The translations under genes were made by a program, and so were the position numbers. This document shows positions 26,196 through 35,543 of a stretch of 64,000 bases of DNA, one piece after another. The stretch lies in assembly GCF_026410925.1 (NCBI RefSeq), contig NZ_CP112972.1:806001-870000 (forward strand), written 5' to 3'. Positions within the stretch are counted from its first letter, which is position 1, and each line of letters starts with the position of its first letter. The notes under the pieces are model-generated. The model saw only the letters and a program-made list of their open reading frames with translations. It did no database searches and was not told the origin of the DNA. The stretch comes from Halovenus salina (GTDB lineage Archaea > Halobacteriota > Halobacteria > Halobacteriales > Haloarculaceae).

Positions 26196-28850
26196 ATGAC
26201 CACAGCCGGGGGAATCGTCGGCGAATTCTTCGATTTGAAGCGAGAAACAGACGCCGACCTGTTGGCGATGCAGTGCGGTGATTTCTACGAGTTCTTCGAC
26301 GAGGACGCAGAGACTGTCGCCGAGGAACTCGACCTGAAGGTCTCACAGAAGTCTTCACACGGCTCGTCGTACCCGATGGCTGGCGTTCCAGTCGACGACC
26401 TCACGCCGTATCTGACTGCGCTCGTCGAACGGGGCTATCGTGTCGCGGTGGCCGACCAGTACGAGACCGACGACGGCCACGCCCGCGAGATTACCCGCGT
26501 CGTGACGCCAGGGACACTCATCGAGACCAGCGACGCAGATGCCCAGTATCTCGGTGCAATCGTCGCCGACGACGGCGACTACGGCGTCGCCTTCGCGGAC
26601 GTTACGACCGGCCAGTTCCACGTGACCGAGTGCGAGGGCGACGGTGCGACTGACGAACTGCTGACGGAACTGTACCGGTTCGACCCGGTCGAGCTTCTTC
26701 CTGGCCCGACGATGCGTAACGACGACAGCCTGCTGGAGACGCTCCGCGAGCGGACGAACGCGACGCTGACGCTGCACGGTGCTGACGCGTTCGCACCTGG
26801 CCGTGCGCGCCACCGCGTCCGGGAGCACTTCGGCGAGGAGACGCTCGACAGCGTCGGCGTCGCCGACGAGGAACTCGGCATTCGGGCCGGAGGTGCAGTC
26901 CTGTCCTACGTCGAAGACAGTGGGGCCGGTGTGCTGGCGTCGGTGACCCGCCTTCAGGCCCATGGCTCCGGAGACCACGTCGAACTGGACGCGACCACAC
27001 AGCGGAATCTGGAGCTGACAGAGACGATGCAGGGTGACCGGAGCGGGAGTCTGCTCGACACAATCGACCACACCGTAACCAGCGCCGGTCGTCGTCTGCT
27101 CGCGGAATGGCTGCGCCGGCCCCGACAGTCTCGCGGCGAGTTGCGAGAGCGCCAGTCCGCCGTCGCAGCACTAAGTGAGGCGGCGATGGCCCGCGAGCGA
27201 ATTCAAGAGACCCTCGACGGTGCGTACGACCTCGAACGGCTCGCCTCACGGGCGGCCTCCGGCAGTGCGAACGCCCGCGACGTGCGCGCCGCCGCCGAGA
27301 CGCTCGCCCTGCTGCCAGAACTCCACGCGATTGTCGCCGAGACCGACCGCCTGGCGGACTCGGCGCTTCCCGAAGCGCTCTCGCGGCCGGACCGCGAGGC
27401 GGCCCAGCGTCTCGCCGAGGAACTCGACGCCGCCATCGTCGACGACCCGCCGGGAACGGTCACACAGGGCGGCATCATCCGCGAGGGGTACGACGACGAC
27501 CTCGACGAAATTATCACCCGCCACGAGGAGGCGCTGTCCTGGATAGACAGGCTGCCAGAGCGCGAGAAACAGGCACACGGCATCACCCATCTCTCGGTCG
27601 ACCGCAACAAGACAGACGGCTACTACATCCAGGTCGGCAACAGCGAAGTCGAGACGGTGCCCGACGAGTACGAACAGATCAAATCGCTCAAAAACAGCGA
27701 GCGGTTCACGATTCCAGAACTCGACGAGCGCGAGCGCGAGATTCTCCGCCTGGAGGAACAACGTCACGACCTCGAACGCGACCTGTTCGAGGGGCTGCGC
27801 GACAAGGTTGCCCGGCGCGCCGAAACGCTCCAGGCCGTCGGCCGCGCGCTGGCGGAGGTCGACGTGTTCGCCAGCCTGGCGACACACGCGGTCAGAAACG
27901 ACTGGAGCCGGCCCCAACTGTACGACGACAGTAGACTCGACATCGAGGCCGGCCGCCACCCCGTCGTCGAACAGACGACCGAGTTCGTCCCCAACGACGT
28001 ACGGATGGACGACGACCGCTGCTTTCTGGTCGTCACCGGCCCCAACATGAGCGGGAAATCGACCTACATGCGCCAGGCCGCACTTATCACGCTGCTGGCA
28101 CAGATTGGCAGCTTCGTACCGGCCCGGCGCGCCGAAATAGGTCTGGTCGACGGCATCTACACCCGCGTCGGCGCGCTCGACGAACTCGCACAGGGTCGCT
28201 CGACGTTCATGGTCGAGATGCAGGAACTCTCGAACATCCTCCACTCGGCGACAGACGACTCGCTGGTCATCCTCGACGAGGTTGGACGGGGCACCGCGAC
28301 GTACGACGGCATCTCCATCGCGTGGGCGGCCACCGAGTATCTGCACAACACGGTCCGGGCGAAGACCCTATTTGCGACGCACTACCACGAACTCACCTCC
28401 CTCTCGGAACACCTCAGCCGCGTCGAGAACGTCCACGTCGCGGTCGATGGCGAGCCAAGCGGTGGCTCGGAGGACGTGACCTTCCTGCGGACGGTCAGAG
28501 ACGGACCGACAGACCGGAGTTACGGCGTCCACGTCGCCGACCTCGCGGGGGTTCCTGGGCCCGTCGTCGACCGCTCCCGAGAGGTGCTCGCCAAACTGCG
28601 CGATGAGAAAGCAATCGAAGCCAGAGGCGGCGACACCGAGCCGGTACAGACGGTGTTCGACCTCAACTCCGGCCAGTTCCGCCAGGAGAGCGCCGACAGG
28701 GGAGCCGACACGGACGACGAGGAGGCAACTATGACCACGGCGGAACAGGAAGTCCTCGACGCCGTTCGGGAACTCGACGTAACCGAGACACCCCCAATCG
28801 ACGCGGTCCAGAAGCTCAAAGAGTGGCAGCGCGAACTCGACGAGTCCTGA
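26196..28850 (+). CDS. mutS: DNA mismatch repair protein MutS
   Basis: A full-length MutS1 of 884 residues. The mismatch-recognition motif GDFYEFF lies near residue 27, the connector and core domains follow, and the ATPase has Walker A GPNMSGKST at about 615, then the VILDEVGRGTATYDG Walker B and ATHYHEL. The C-terminus carries the helical tail used for dimerisation. No mutL is adjacent. A TATA-like element lies just upstream. It is divergent from tlpA-ccdA. Confidence 0.96.
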   Translation: MTTAGGIVGEFFDLKRETDADLLAMQCGDFYEFFDEDAETVAEELDLKVSQKSSHGSSYPMAGVPVDDLTPYLTALVERGYRVAVADQYETDDGHAREITRVVTPGTLIETSDADAQYLGAIVADDGDYGVAFADVTTGQFHVTECEGDGATDELLTELYRFDPVELLPGPTMRNDDSLLETLRERTNATLTLHGADAFAPGRARHRVREHFGEETLDSVGVADEELGIRAGGAVLSYVEDSGAGVLASVTRLQAHGSGDHVELDATTQRNLELTETMQGDRSGSLLDTIDHTVTSAGRRLLAEWLRRPRQSRGELRERQSAVAALSEAAMARERIQETLDGAYDLERLASRAASGSANARDVRAAAETLALLPELHAIVAETDRLADSALPEALSRPDREAAQRLAEELDAAIVDDPPGTVTQGGIIREGYDDDLDEIITRHEEALSWIDRLPEREKQAHGITHLSVDRNKTDGYYIQVGNSEVETVPDEYEQIKSLKNSERFTIPELDEREREILRLEEQRHDLERDLFEGLRDKVARRAETLQAVGRALAEVDVFASLATHAVRNDWSRPQLYDDSRLDIEAGRHPVVEQTTEFVPNDVRMDDDRCFLVVTGPNMSGKSTYMRQAALITLLAQIGSFVPARRAEIGLVDGIYTRVGALDELAQGRSTFMVEMQELSNILHSATDDSLVILDEVGRGTATYDGISIAWAATEYLHNTVRAKTLFATHYHELTSLSEHLSRVENVHVAVDGEPSGGSEDVTFLRTVRDGPTDRSYGVHVADLAGVPGPVVDRSREVLAKLRDEKAIEARGGDTEPVQTVFDLNSGQFRQESADRGADTDDEEATMTTAEQEVLDAVRELDVTETPPIDAVQKLKEWQRELDES

Positions 28851-28857
28851 GAAACGC

Positions 28858-28863
28858 CTATAT
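28858..28863 (+). promoter_or_regulatory. TATA box of the C2H2 zinc-finger gene
   Basis: CTATAT about 25 bases before the ATG at 28886, eight bases past the mutS stop, so the small gene likely has its own leaderless transcript. Confidence 0.5.
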
Positions 28864-28885
28864 CTCCGGCACGTCAAAAGATAGC

Positions 28886-29020
28886 ATGGTTTCGGAGACC
28901 GACAGGGACGGGACAACGTGGTACGAGTGTGACCTGTGCGGGCTCACCTTCGACAGCCGCGAGGAAGCAACCGAACACGAGAGTCGGTGCGACGCCGAAG
29001 AACCGTCGTACATCCAGTAG
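28886..29020 (+). CDS. C2H2 zinc-finger microprotein, 44 residues
   Basis: MVSETDRDGTTWYECDLCG opens a single zinc finger: Cys-x2-Cys (CDLC), then His and Cys in HESRC, giving a C2HC-type site. It is too short to do more than bind one zinc. Such microproteins are widespread in haloarchaea, and some influence biofilm and swarming in other species, but the job of this one is unknown. The start at 28886 is supported by the TATA box. Confidence 0.72.
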   Translation: MVSETDRDGTTWYECDLCGLTFDSREEATEHESRCDAEEPSYIQ

Positions 29021-29021
29021 G

Positions 29022-29444
29022 TCAGGCAGTCAGTTCGTAGGCGTGTTCGGCGAACTGGTCTTCCTCGAAGACGAAGACTCGGCCGTCGACAAGGTCGCCG
29101 TCAACGTCGATTTCGTATCGCAGGTCGTTTCGCGTTGCCTCGACACCGGCAAACAGCGTCCGGGTTTCATTCTTGTCGAGAATGACACGACCCACGCCAG
29201 AGGATTCGAGAATGTCTCCTTCTGTCGTCCGCTCGTCGACGTAGAATAACACACCGCTTGTCTCTGATTCGTCTGTTACGAGGACGTGAATATCTTTTCC
29301 GGGTGCCGTCATGTGCGGCGTCGATTCGGGGTCTGGAACGCCATGATAGAAGACCTCTCTGTCGTCGAGATACTCGACGACGACGCCGCCGTCGACGAGC
29401 CGGACCGGGAGCGTTGCCGGCGCGACCTCAGAGAACGTTGTCAT
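29022..29444 (-). CDS. Conserved haloarchaeal protein (possibly DUF5796)
   Basis: A soluble 140-residue all-beta protein: TLPVRLVDGGVVVEYLDDR, FYHGVP, KDIHVLVTD, SGVGRVILDKNE and the final RVFVFEEDQFAEHAYEL. It resembles the haloarchaeal family I recall as DUF5796; the name is from memory. No catalytic residues can be singled out. It is convergent with the zinc-finger gene one base away. Confidence 0.7.
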   Translation of the reverse strand: MTTFSEVAPATLPVRLVDGGVVVEYLDDREVFYHGVPDPESTPHMTAPGKDIHVLVTDESETSGVLFYVDERTTEGDILESSGVGRVILDKNETRTLFAGVEATRNDLRYEIDVDGDLVDGRVFVFEEDQFAEHAYELTA

Positions 29445-29500
29445 ATCCGCCGCTACGGCACTGAGAGATAAAACAGCGTCCTTTGGCTACCGTGACGTTC

Positions 29501-29809
29501 TCATCCCAGTTCCTCGTCGGTCGGGAAGAGGCTCCGTTTGACGAGCCAGTAGACGACGCTGGCACCGACAATACCGGCCGCGAGCGCGACCGGCCCTGGG
29601 AGTTCGGGGAACTGCTGGAGGCTGCCGACGGCCAGCGCGAAGCCAGTGAGGATGGATGCGCCGACACCGACCATGTACTGCTGTCGTCTGAGGTCCCGAG
29701 ACTGTGGCGTCACCTCTGGTGTCTCTGCCTGTTCAGGTGGGTCCTGCTCACGGTCCTGGGGCACCGCCTCGTCGTCAGCGTCGTCACCACTCTCGTCCTC
29801 AACACTCAT
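29501..29809 (-). CDS. Small membrane protein with acidic N-terminus
   Basis: A protein of 102 residues. The first 40 are acidic and low-complexity. Two membrane helices follow (about 46-66 and 73-92), separated by a short loop QQFPELPGP. The C-terminus is WLVKRSLFPTDEELG. I do not recognise a family. Confidence 0.62.
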   Translation of the reverse strand: MSVEDESGDDADDEAVPQDREQDPPEQAETPEVTPQSRDLRRQQYMVGVGASILTGFALAVGSLQQFPELPGPVALAAGIVGASVVYWLVKRSLFPTDEELG

Positions 29810-29850
29810 TGCCGGCGGTAGGCAACCCCGTCAGAAGTGCGTTTCGTCGC

Positions 29851-30534
29851 TCACTCCATGTACGACGGGCGTGTCTCGTAGGCAATCGGGTCGCGCTCGC
29901 CGAGGCGCTGGAAGGCAGCCAGCCGATAGGCACAGGCGTCACAGGTCCCACAGGCGGGCTCCTCGCTGCGGTAACAGCTCCAGGTCTGATCGAAGGGGAC
30001 GCCCAACTCCAGCCCGCGTCTGGCGATGTCCGTCTTCGAGTTCTCGGCGAAGGGCGCGACAATCTCGATTGTCGTCTCGGGCTTTGTTCCCGTATCGACC
30101 ACGGACTGGAAGGCCTCAAAGAAGGCGGGCCGGCAGTCGGGATACCCCGAGAAATCCTCCGAGTGCGCGCCGATGAACACGGCCGAGCAGTCCCGCGCTT
30201 CGGCCGCCGAGACGGCCATCGAAAGCAGGTTCGCGTTCCGGAACGGGACGTAGGAGTCGGGCACCTCGTCGCTGTCCCGGTCCGCGTCGCTGACCGCCAT
30301 CTCGTCGTCGGTGAGACTCGACGCGCCGAGGGTCGCGAGGTGGTCCGTCTCGACGCGGAGAAACGCCGCGTCGACGGCGTCAGCAAGCGACTTCGCACAC
30401 TCGAACTCTTTGCCGGCGGTCTCCTGGCCGTAGGAGGTGTGCAGGAGATGTGGCTCGTAGCCCCGGTCGATTGCCTCGTAGGTCGCTGTCGCGCTGTCCA
30501 TCCCGCCCGAAACCAGGACGACCGCGCCGGTCAT
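29851..30534 (-). CDS. queC: 7-cyano-7-deazaguanine synthase (QueC)
   Basis: Makes preQ0, the precursor of archaeosine in tRNA, from 7-carboxy-7-deazaguanine, ATP and ammonia. The 227-residue protein has the PP-loop SGGMDS at 9-14, YGQ..., FIGAHSEDFSGYPDCRPAF and the zinc-binding cysteines in SCYRSEEPACGTCDAC. The gene overlaps SBDS by four bases. QueD and QueE are not in the window. Confidence 0.95.
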   Translation of the reverse strand: MTGAVVLVSGGMDSATATYEAIDRGYEPHLLHTSYGQETAGKEFECAKSLADAVDAAFLRVETDHLATLGASSLTDDEMAVSDADRDSDEVPDSYVPFRNANLLSMAVSAAEARDCSAVFIGAHSEDFSGYPDCRPAFFEAFQSVVDTGTKPETTIEIVAPFAENSKTDIARRGLELGVPFDQTWSCYRSEEPACGTCDACAYRLAAFQRLGERDPIAYETRPSYME

Positions 30535-31256
30535 CGAGTCTTGATGTCGTCTTTATCCTCGATAATCTGTGTTTCGGCCTCGCCGCTCGAGACCTCGTTG
30601 ACGAGGTCGTAGAACTCGTTTTGGAGACCAGCCGGGAACTCGATGACGCCGACCCAGGAGCCGTCGGCCTGCCACTCCTCGTCTTCGAGGTCGCCGAACT
30701 CCCGGACTTTCGCCTGTCCGCTGCCCGCGTACTCCGGCGGGAGCTGTGTGGCGACGGTGACCGTCTCGAAACGAATCGGGATGACCGGCCGCAGTTTATC
30801 GAGTGCCTCGTCGACTTGGTTCTCGACACGCTCCATCGGATCGATGCGGAAGTCCGTCTCCTCCAGGGCGGACTCGATGCGCTCGGGGGGATGGGGGGCG
30901 TTGTCCATCTGTGGGTTGACCGCGTTGCGGGCAATCTGGTTGATGAGCGCTTTGCGCTTTTGTTCCTGCATCTCGCGGCGCTGTTCGGCCGTTATCTGTA
31001 TCTCGCCGTCTTTGATAACATCGGGGATAATGTCGAGTGGCTCGGTCGTGTCGAACACCTCTTCGAGGGCGTTTTCCGGCGGCCGGTCACCGCTTGAGGC
31101 GTCCTCGAAGACATCCTCGGCCGCGATGACGTCTTCCAGCTCTCCGTCGAACTCATCGCGTTTGATGTCGAGTGCGGCGTCGGGGTCGACCAGTACCTCG
31201 AACCGCTGGCCGTGTGATTCGAGTCGCGCCGTGACTGCGTCGTCGAGTGAAATCAT
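30531..31256 (-). CDS. Ribosome assembly factor SBDS
   Basis: The archaeal homologue of the Shwachman-Bodian-Diamond protein, which helps release eIF6 from the large subunit. The 241-residue protein has the N-terminal SBDS fold (MISLDDAVTARLESHGQRFEVLVDP, FDTTEPLDIIPDVIKDGEIQITAEQR), the central helical domain with NPQMDNAPHPPERI, and the C-terminal ferredoxin-like domain. It is transcribed toward queC with a 4-base overlap. A 141-base gap separates it from psmA. Confidence 0.95.
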   Translation of the reverse strand: MISLDDAVTARLESHGQRFEVLVDPDAALDIKRDEFDGELEDVIAAEDVFEDASSGDRPPENALEEVFDTTEPLDIIPDVIKDGEIQITAEQRREMQEQKRKALINQIARNAVNPQMDNAPHPPERIESALEETDFRIDPMERVENQVDEALDKLRPVIPIRFETVTVATQLPPEYAGSGQAKVREFGDLEDEEWQADGSWVGVIEFPAGLQNEFYDLVNEVSSGEAETQIIEDKDDIKTR

Positions 31257-31397
31257 ATTCGGATATTTTGGTGGACCGTTTAAATGTGTTTGTGAACAAC
31301 TCTCCCGGAGCCGCTGGCTCGCTGACTGGGAGCAAGGACCGTCTACAGACAGAGCAGGTGCTCGTCAGTGTGAGAGAGCGGAAAGAAGTGAGAGGAC

Positions 31398-32162
31398 TTA
31401 CTCCTCTGTCTCGTCGTCGTCGCTATCCTCGCTCGCCAGCAGGTCGAACGATTCGAGGTAGTCGGTCTTCTCGTCTTCGGTAAGCTGGTGGAAGGTTTCG
31501 GTCTCGGCGTCGATCGTCGCCATGCCGATGCCTTCCGGCGTCAGCCCGCCGTCGTTGACGGAGGCAAGAGCGTCAAGCGCGAGCTCGATACCGCCGTCGA
31601 GGTCGGCGCTCTCGTCGTAGTTGTCTTCGAGGTACTCCCGGATTTCGCCGCGGTCGGAGCCGACCGCAAGCGCCTTCCACTCGTAGGGAGTCCCGGAGGG
31701 GTCGGTCTCGTAGAGCTTCGGTTCGCCGTCGGCGATGCCCGCGATGATGAGCGCGACACCGAACGGGCGTGCGCCGCCGACCTGCGTGTACTGCTGGATG
31801 TAGTCGGTGACCTCTTTGGTCAGCGTCTCGACAGCAATCGGCTCGCCGTAGCGGAGTTCGTTGACCTGGGTCCGGCGGCGAGCGAAGTCGATAAGCTGGC
31901 GGGCGTCGGCGACGTGGCCGGCGCTCGCGATGCCGATGTGGTCGTCGGCCTTGTGGATTTTTTCGACGCTGTCGCGTTCCATCAGCGGCGATCGAATGCG
32001 TTTGTCCACCGCCAGCACGACACCGTCGTTCGTTCGGACGCCGATACTTGCTGTGCCGCGCTTGACCGCTTCTCGCGCGTACTCGACCTGATAGAGGCGA
32101 CCGTCGGGGGAGAAGATGGTAATTCCCCTGTCGTACGCCTGCTGTTGGTTTTGTCCCTGCAT
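31398..32162 (-). CDS. psmA: Proteasome alpha subunit
   Basis: The outer-ring subunit of the 20S proteasome, 254 residues. The family signature AYDRGITIFSPDGRLYQVEYA is at the N-terminus, with the gate-forming residues before it, and NDGVVLAVDKRIRSPLM and QYTQVGGARPFGVALI follow. The last 40 residues are acidic. It starts two bases after the rnp2 stop in a single operon, as in many archaea. Confidence 0.97.
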   Translation of the reverse strand: MQGQNQQQAYDRGITIFSPDGRLYQVEYAREAVKRGTASIGVRTNDGVVLAVDKRIRSPLMERDSVEKIHKADDHIGIASAGHVADARQLIDFARRRTQVNELRYGEPIAVETLTKEVTDYIQQYTQVGGARPFGVALIIAGIADGEPKLYETDPSGTPYEWKALAVGSDRGEIREYLEDNYDESADLDGGIELALDALASVNDGGLTPEGIGMATIDAETETFHQLTEDEKTDYLESFDLLASEDSDDDETEE

Positions 32163-32164
32163 AG

Positions 32165-32644
32165 TTACTCGGTGTCGAGGTTCGTCGCGCCTACTGGTCC
32201 GGCCTCGGTCTCGATATCGATGCGTCCGTCTCGGACGACGCCAGACCGTTCCGTTCCGTCGAACACGACGTGTCTCTGCTTCGAGTCTATCGGTCCGCGA
32301 CCCATATACTTTTCCTCACAGGCTCGGACCGTCCCGCTGGTTCCTCGGACGCACACGCCAACATCCACTCCCTCGACGCTGTCGAGACAGGCCACCACCG
32401 CTCGGGCCTTGTCGACACCGCCACGGCGCACGCGGACGACTGCGTAGCCGTCGCCGTCTGCGTGTTCGAACCGTAACACCGACAGGTCCAGGTTCGCGCT
32501 GCCGGTGTCCCCGAGCAGGTTCTGGGCACTGTACCAGAGCGCCCGCTGGAAGCTCTCGCGTCCGAACTCCTCGCCGGCCCACGTTTCGAACTCGACAGCG
32601 AGATACCGCCACCGCGGCTGGAGGTGTTTCGGAAGGTGTTTCAT
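32165..32644 (-). CDS. rnp2: RNase P protein component 2 (Pop5)
   Basis: The Rpp14/Pop5-family subunit of RNase P, 159 residues: MKHLPKHLQPRWRYLAVEFE is the family's N-terminal signature, followed by LWYSAQNLLGDTGSANLDLSVLRFE. It works with the other RNase P proteins on the catalytic RNA. The last 40 residues after CEEKYMGRGP are a haloarchaeal tail. It overlaps the methyltransferase gene by four bases. Confidence 0.94.
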   Translation of the reverse strand: MKHLPKHLQPRWRYLAVEFETWAGEEFGRESFQRALWYSAQNLLGDTGSANLDLSVLRFEHADGDGYAVVRVRRGGVDKARAVVACLDSVEGVDVGVCVRGTSGTVRACEEKYMGRGPIDSKQRHVVFDGTERSGVVRDGRIDIETEAGPVGATNLDTE

Positions 32645-33249
32645 CGAACGGCACGCTGTGCGACCAGGACACCCACCTGTTCGTGGACCGGTTCGACGGC
32701 GGTAAGCGCAAAGCCAGCGTCAGTGAACGCATCGGCCAGCACGCCGACCGTCGCCGGGTCGTCGACCGCAGGTGAGTAGAAGGGCTCCTCGGGGTTCGGT
32801 TCGCCGAAGAACATCACGTCGCCGAGAACGACTCGGTCCGCACCAAGGTCACCCAGTACCGCGATTGTCTCGCGCTTTTCCTCGTCCGAGAGGTGATGCA
32901 TCGCGAAGTTTGAAGTGACAATATCGACGCTGTCGGGAGCATTCGGCTCTCGGAATCGCCCTTCGCCGAACGCGATGTTTTCCAGGCCTCGCTCCGTGGC
33001 CTTGGCCCGTGCTTCGTCGAGCATCCCCTCACTGATATCTCGGCCGACGACCTCGCCGGCGTCTTCGGCCAGTGCCAGTGCGATAGCGCCGGTACCGGTG
33101 CCCAGATCGAGCACCACGTCCGCTGGCGAGGGGTCGGCGTGATCGACGACCAGCGAGACCGTCGCCTTGTACTCCTCGCTTTTGTTCGAGTCATACTCCG
33201 GGGCCTTCTCGTCGAACCGCTCGGCGTGGTCTGTGAGTGACTGTTTCAT
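32641..33249 (-). CDS. Class I SAM-dependent methyltransferase
   Basis: A protein of 202 residues with the SAM-binding motif I VVLDLGTGTGAIA, GRDISEGMLDEARA and a VTSNFAMHHLSDEEK segment. These identify a class I methyltransferase but not the acceptor. The ATG at 33249 (MKQSLTDHAERFDEKA) is preferred; upstream sequence is not protein-like. It overlaps rnp2 by four bases, so it belongs to the rnp2-psmA operon. Confidence 0.88.
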   Translation of the reverse strand: MKQSLTDHAERFDEKAPEYDSNKSEEYKATVSLVVDHADPSPADVVLDLGTGTGAIALALAEDAGEVVGRDISEGMLDEARAKATERGLENIAFGEGRFREPNAPDSVDIVTSNFAMHHLSDEEKRETIAVLGDLGADRVVLGDVMFFGEPNPEEPFYSPAVDDPATVGVLADAFTDAGFALTAVEPVHEQVGVLVAQRAVR

Positions 33250-33333
33250 ACGCCTCCGTTCGCTCCCCATCCAAATCAAGGATGCGACTGGGGATAGTTT
33301 GAATACAGTTCCAGGCCGACAGTAAGATGATAG

Positions 33334-34224
33334 ATGGACGTACGCGATATTTCCGCTGGCGGTATCATGGGGGCAGGGTTCGTGTTGGTGGTGCTCCAGT
33401 TGTTCCAGGGAGTACAGCAACTCGACGGATTCGAGGGGACAGACCTCTATGTCGTCTTCGCAGTCGAGACGCTGCCCTTCGTCGTCATCAGCATGGCGTT
33501 GATGTACGTCGGATCCTGGCTGTTCACTGGGTCAGAAGTCGACGACGAACTGCCACGTGTCGTCGCCTGGGCCGCCGGGAGCGTGGCGCTGTTTGGCTCT
33601 CTGGCTGCCCTACTGGTGTTCAGCCTGCAGGTGACACTCGCCGGGGAGACTCTCGAACAGGCACCGTTTGTCGTCGTCAACCTCGTCACTGTCGGCGCAC
33701 TCGCCGGCGTGCTCGTCGGCATATACGACGCCCGCAGCCGCATCCACCAGCGCGACCTCGAACACGAGCGCGACCGCGTCGAACAGTTCGCGAACAAGGC
33801 CGCCGATATCAACAACTACGGCCGGGCACTCAACCGCAGCGAGTCTGTCGAGGAAATAAGTTCGCTCTGTCTCGAAGCGATGCAGACGTTCCTGGGGCTG
33901 ACAGACCTCGTGTTCGCCGTCGTCGACGAAGAGATACAGCTCGTCGACGACACGACTGTCGGTGTCGACCAGGCAGTTCTAGGAGACCTGATAGAGCGGT
34001 CCCACGACCAGGAACAGGCAACCGCGGTCAGCCACGATAGCCCGGACGCTATCACGTTCAACGTGACCGACAACGCCGAGGGCACGTTCGTCGTCGTCGC
34101 ACTGCTCGACGAGAACGGTCTCGGAGAGGAGGATGTTCAGCTCCTGGAGATGCTGGTTGCCCACATTGCGACGGCACTCGACCGGGTGCATGGAGGACAG
34201 ATACGCACGAGCAACTCGTCCTGA
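33334..34224 (+). CDS. Membrane protein with coiled coil and GAF domain, no kinase
   Basis: A protein of 296 residues. Four membrane helices lie in about residues 9-130 (VLVVLQLF, FAVETLPFVVISMALMYVGSW, SVALFGSLAALLVFSLQV, VNLVTVGALAGVLVGIY). A charged coiled coil follows (IHQRDLEHERDRVEQFANKAADINN), then a GAF domain ending LLEMLVAHIATALDRV. The usual histidine kinase part that follows such an arrangement is absent, since the frame stops soon after the GAF. It may be a sensor that acts through a partner or a degenerate kinase. Confidence 0.8.
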   Translation: MDVRDISAGGIMGAGFVLVVLQLFQGVQQLDGFEGTDLYVVFAVETLPFVVISMALMYVGSWLFTGSEVDDELPRVVAWAAGSVALFGSLAALLVFSLQVTLAGETLEQAPFVVVNLVTVGALAGVLVGIYDARSRIHQRDLEHERDRVEQFANKAADINNYGRALNRSESVEEISSLCLEAMQTFLGLTDLVFAVVDEEIQLVDDTTVGVDQAVLGDLIERSHDQEQATAVSHDSPDAITFNVTDNAEGTFVVVALLDENGLGEEDVQLLEMLVAHIATALDRVHGGQIRTSNSS

Positions 34225-34335
34225 CGGCCGAAGTTGTTCTTACTATTGATAACTTGAAGCGCCGATTGATATAATATCACCCCTTGGGAAAGGAAAATTG
34301 CCTGCACTCAGCTATGGGGGGTGTGGCACCGATCA

Positions 34336-34358
34336 CGCCGGACAGGCGACCGTTTTTT
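34336..34358 (+). terminator. Possible terminator
   Basis: A CGCC/GGCG stem around GGACA is followed four bases later by TTTTTT (34353-34358), read in the direction of the GAF protein gene about 110 bases upstream. The short stem makes it tentative. Confidence 0.35.
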
Positions 34359-35442
34359 ATTGCTCTGTTGGGAGTATCAACGCGTCACAGAGTCCATCGA
34401 CGCCCGACTCGGCGCGTATCTGGCGCTGTCGTTGTGCGCCGCTGCCTTTCTCGTAAAGTGTCCACAGCGAGGGAACGTCGAGTCGGTCGGCCTCGCGTTC
34501 GACGAGCCTCTCGATTGGGACGGCCTCCTCGAAGGACCGGTCGAGCAGGGCCGCATTGTGACCGTGTCGCAGCGCCCGCCACTTGTTCTCGTCGAGCAGT
34601 TCTCGGCGGTGCTCACGGCCGGCTTCGCCGTCTTCGTACCGTTCACAGAGATCAATCACGGCGGCGTGGATGTACTCGACGAAGGCGGCGACCCGGTCGG
34701 GGTCGTGTTGGCCGTCGGGGACCCGCACCTCGACGGTTCCGTGGCCGGTGTGTGGGCGAACGTCGTACCACAGTTCGCCGCGGTCGTCTATCGAGTCCGT
34801 TTCGAGCATCGCCGTCTCGAAGGCTTCGAACTCCTCGTAGGAGTCAAACGCCGTCGGCACGCCGGTGTTCGGAAGCCCCTCGAAGATGCGGGCGCGTGCC
34901 GACTGGAGTCCCGTATCGAACCCGTTCCAGTACGGTGAGTTGACCGAGAGCGCGAGCATGAGCCCGAGATGCCAGCGAATCTCGTTTGCCACCCAGACGG
35001 CCTTCTCGGGGTTGTCGACCCCGACGTGGACGTGCAGCCCAGCGGTCGTGTTCCGGTGTTGGGTGTACTGGATGCGGTCGAGCTGTGACCGGTAGCGCGG
35101 CTTCTCGGCGTGTTCGAGTTCCCGCCACCGCGCAAGAGGATGTAGCCCAGCCCCAGCAATCTGGAAGCCGTGTCGCGTTGCGTGTTCGACCAGCGCCTCA
35201 CGAACGGCGCGCAGACTCTCGTTGGCTGCGCTCACACGCTCCAGCCGAGGGGTCTGAGTCTCGATGACGCACTTGAACAGCTCGTGGTCCAGACGACCGT
35301 CGAGGAGCTCCGGTGGGTCACTCTCGTAGACCAGTTCGTCGCTCCCGGCGGTCGGCCGTCCGGCCTGGTCGACGACGTAGAACTCCTCCTCGATACCGAG
35401 GGTCCCCATCCGGCTGAAGTTGTCGGCATCGCCGCGTTCCAT
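34357..35442 (-). CDS. gshA: Glutamate-cysteine ligase (haloarchaeal GshA)
   Basis: Makes gamma-glutamylcysteine, the main low-molecular-weight thiol of haloarchaea. The 361-residue protein is of the GCS2 family: [14 protein letters not shown] near the start, [33 protein letters not shown], and [21 protein letters not shown]. The ATG at 35442 ([13 protein letters not shown]) is preferred over the longer frame. It has no operon partner and lies between a GAF protein and rnp3. Confidence 0.93.
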   Translation of the reverse strand: MERGDADNFSRMGTLGIEEEFYVVDQAGRPTAGSDELVYESDPPELLDGRLDHELFKCVIETQTPRLERVSAANESLRAVREALVEHATRHGFQIAGAGLHPLARWRELEHAEKPRYRSQLDRIQYTQHRNTTAGLHVHVGVDNPEKAVWVANEIRWHLGLMLALSVNSPYWNGFDTGLQSARARIFEGLPNTGVPTAFDSYEEFEAFETAMLETDSIDDRGELWYDVRPHTGHGTVEVRVPDGQHDPDRVAAFVEYIHAAVIDLCERYEDGEAGREHRRELLDENKWRALRHGHNAALLDRSFEEAVPIERLVEREADRLDVPSLWTLYEKGSGAQRQRQIRAESGVDGLCDALILPTEQ

Positions 35443-35543
35443 CTGCCGGTGGATTGGACTCGGTGACGCTAAAGTATTCCCCTTACAGAAGCGTATGCGT
35501 ACCGAGCACACGACCGTAGCGGGCGTGCTGTTGCCCGATTGTC

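Noticed and set aside
27246-28346. A long frame antisense to mutS
   Set aside because: It is a shadow of the conserved MutS core.
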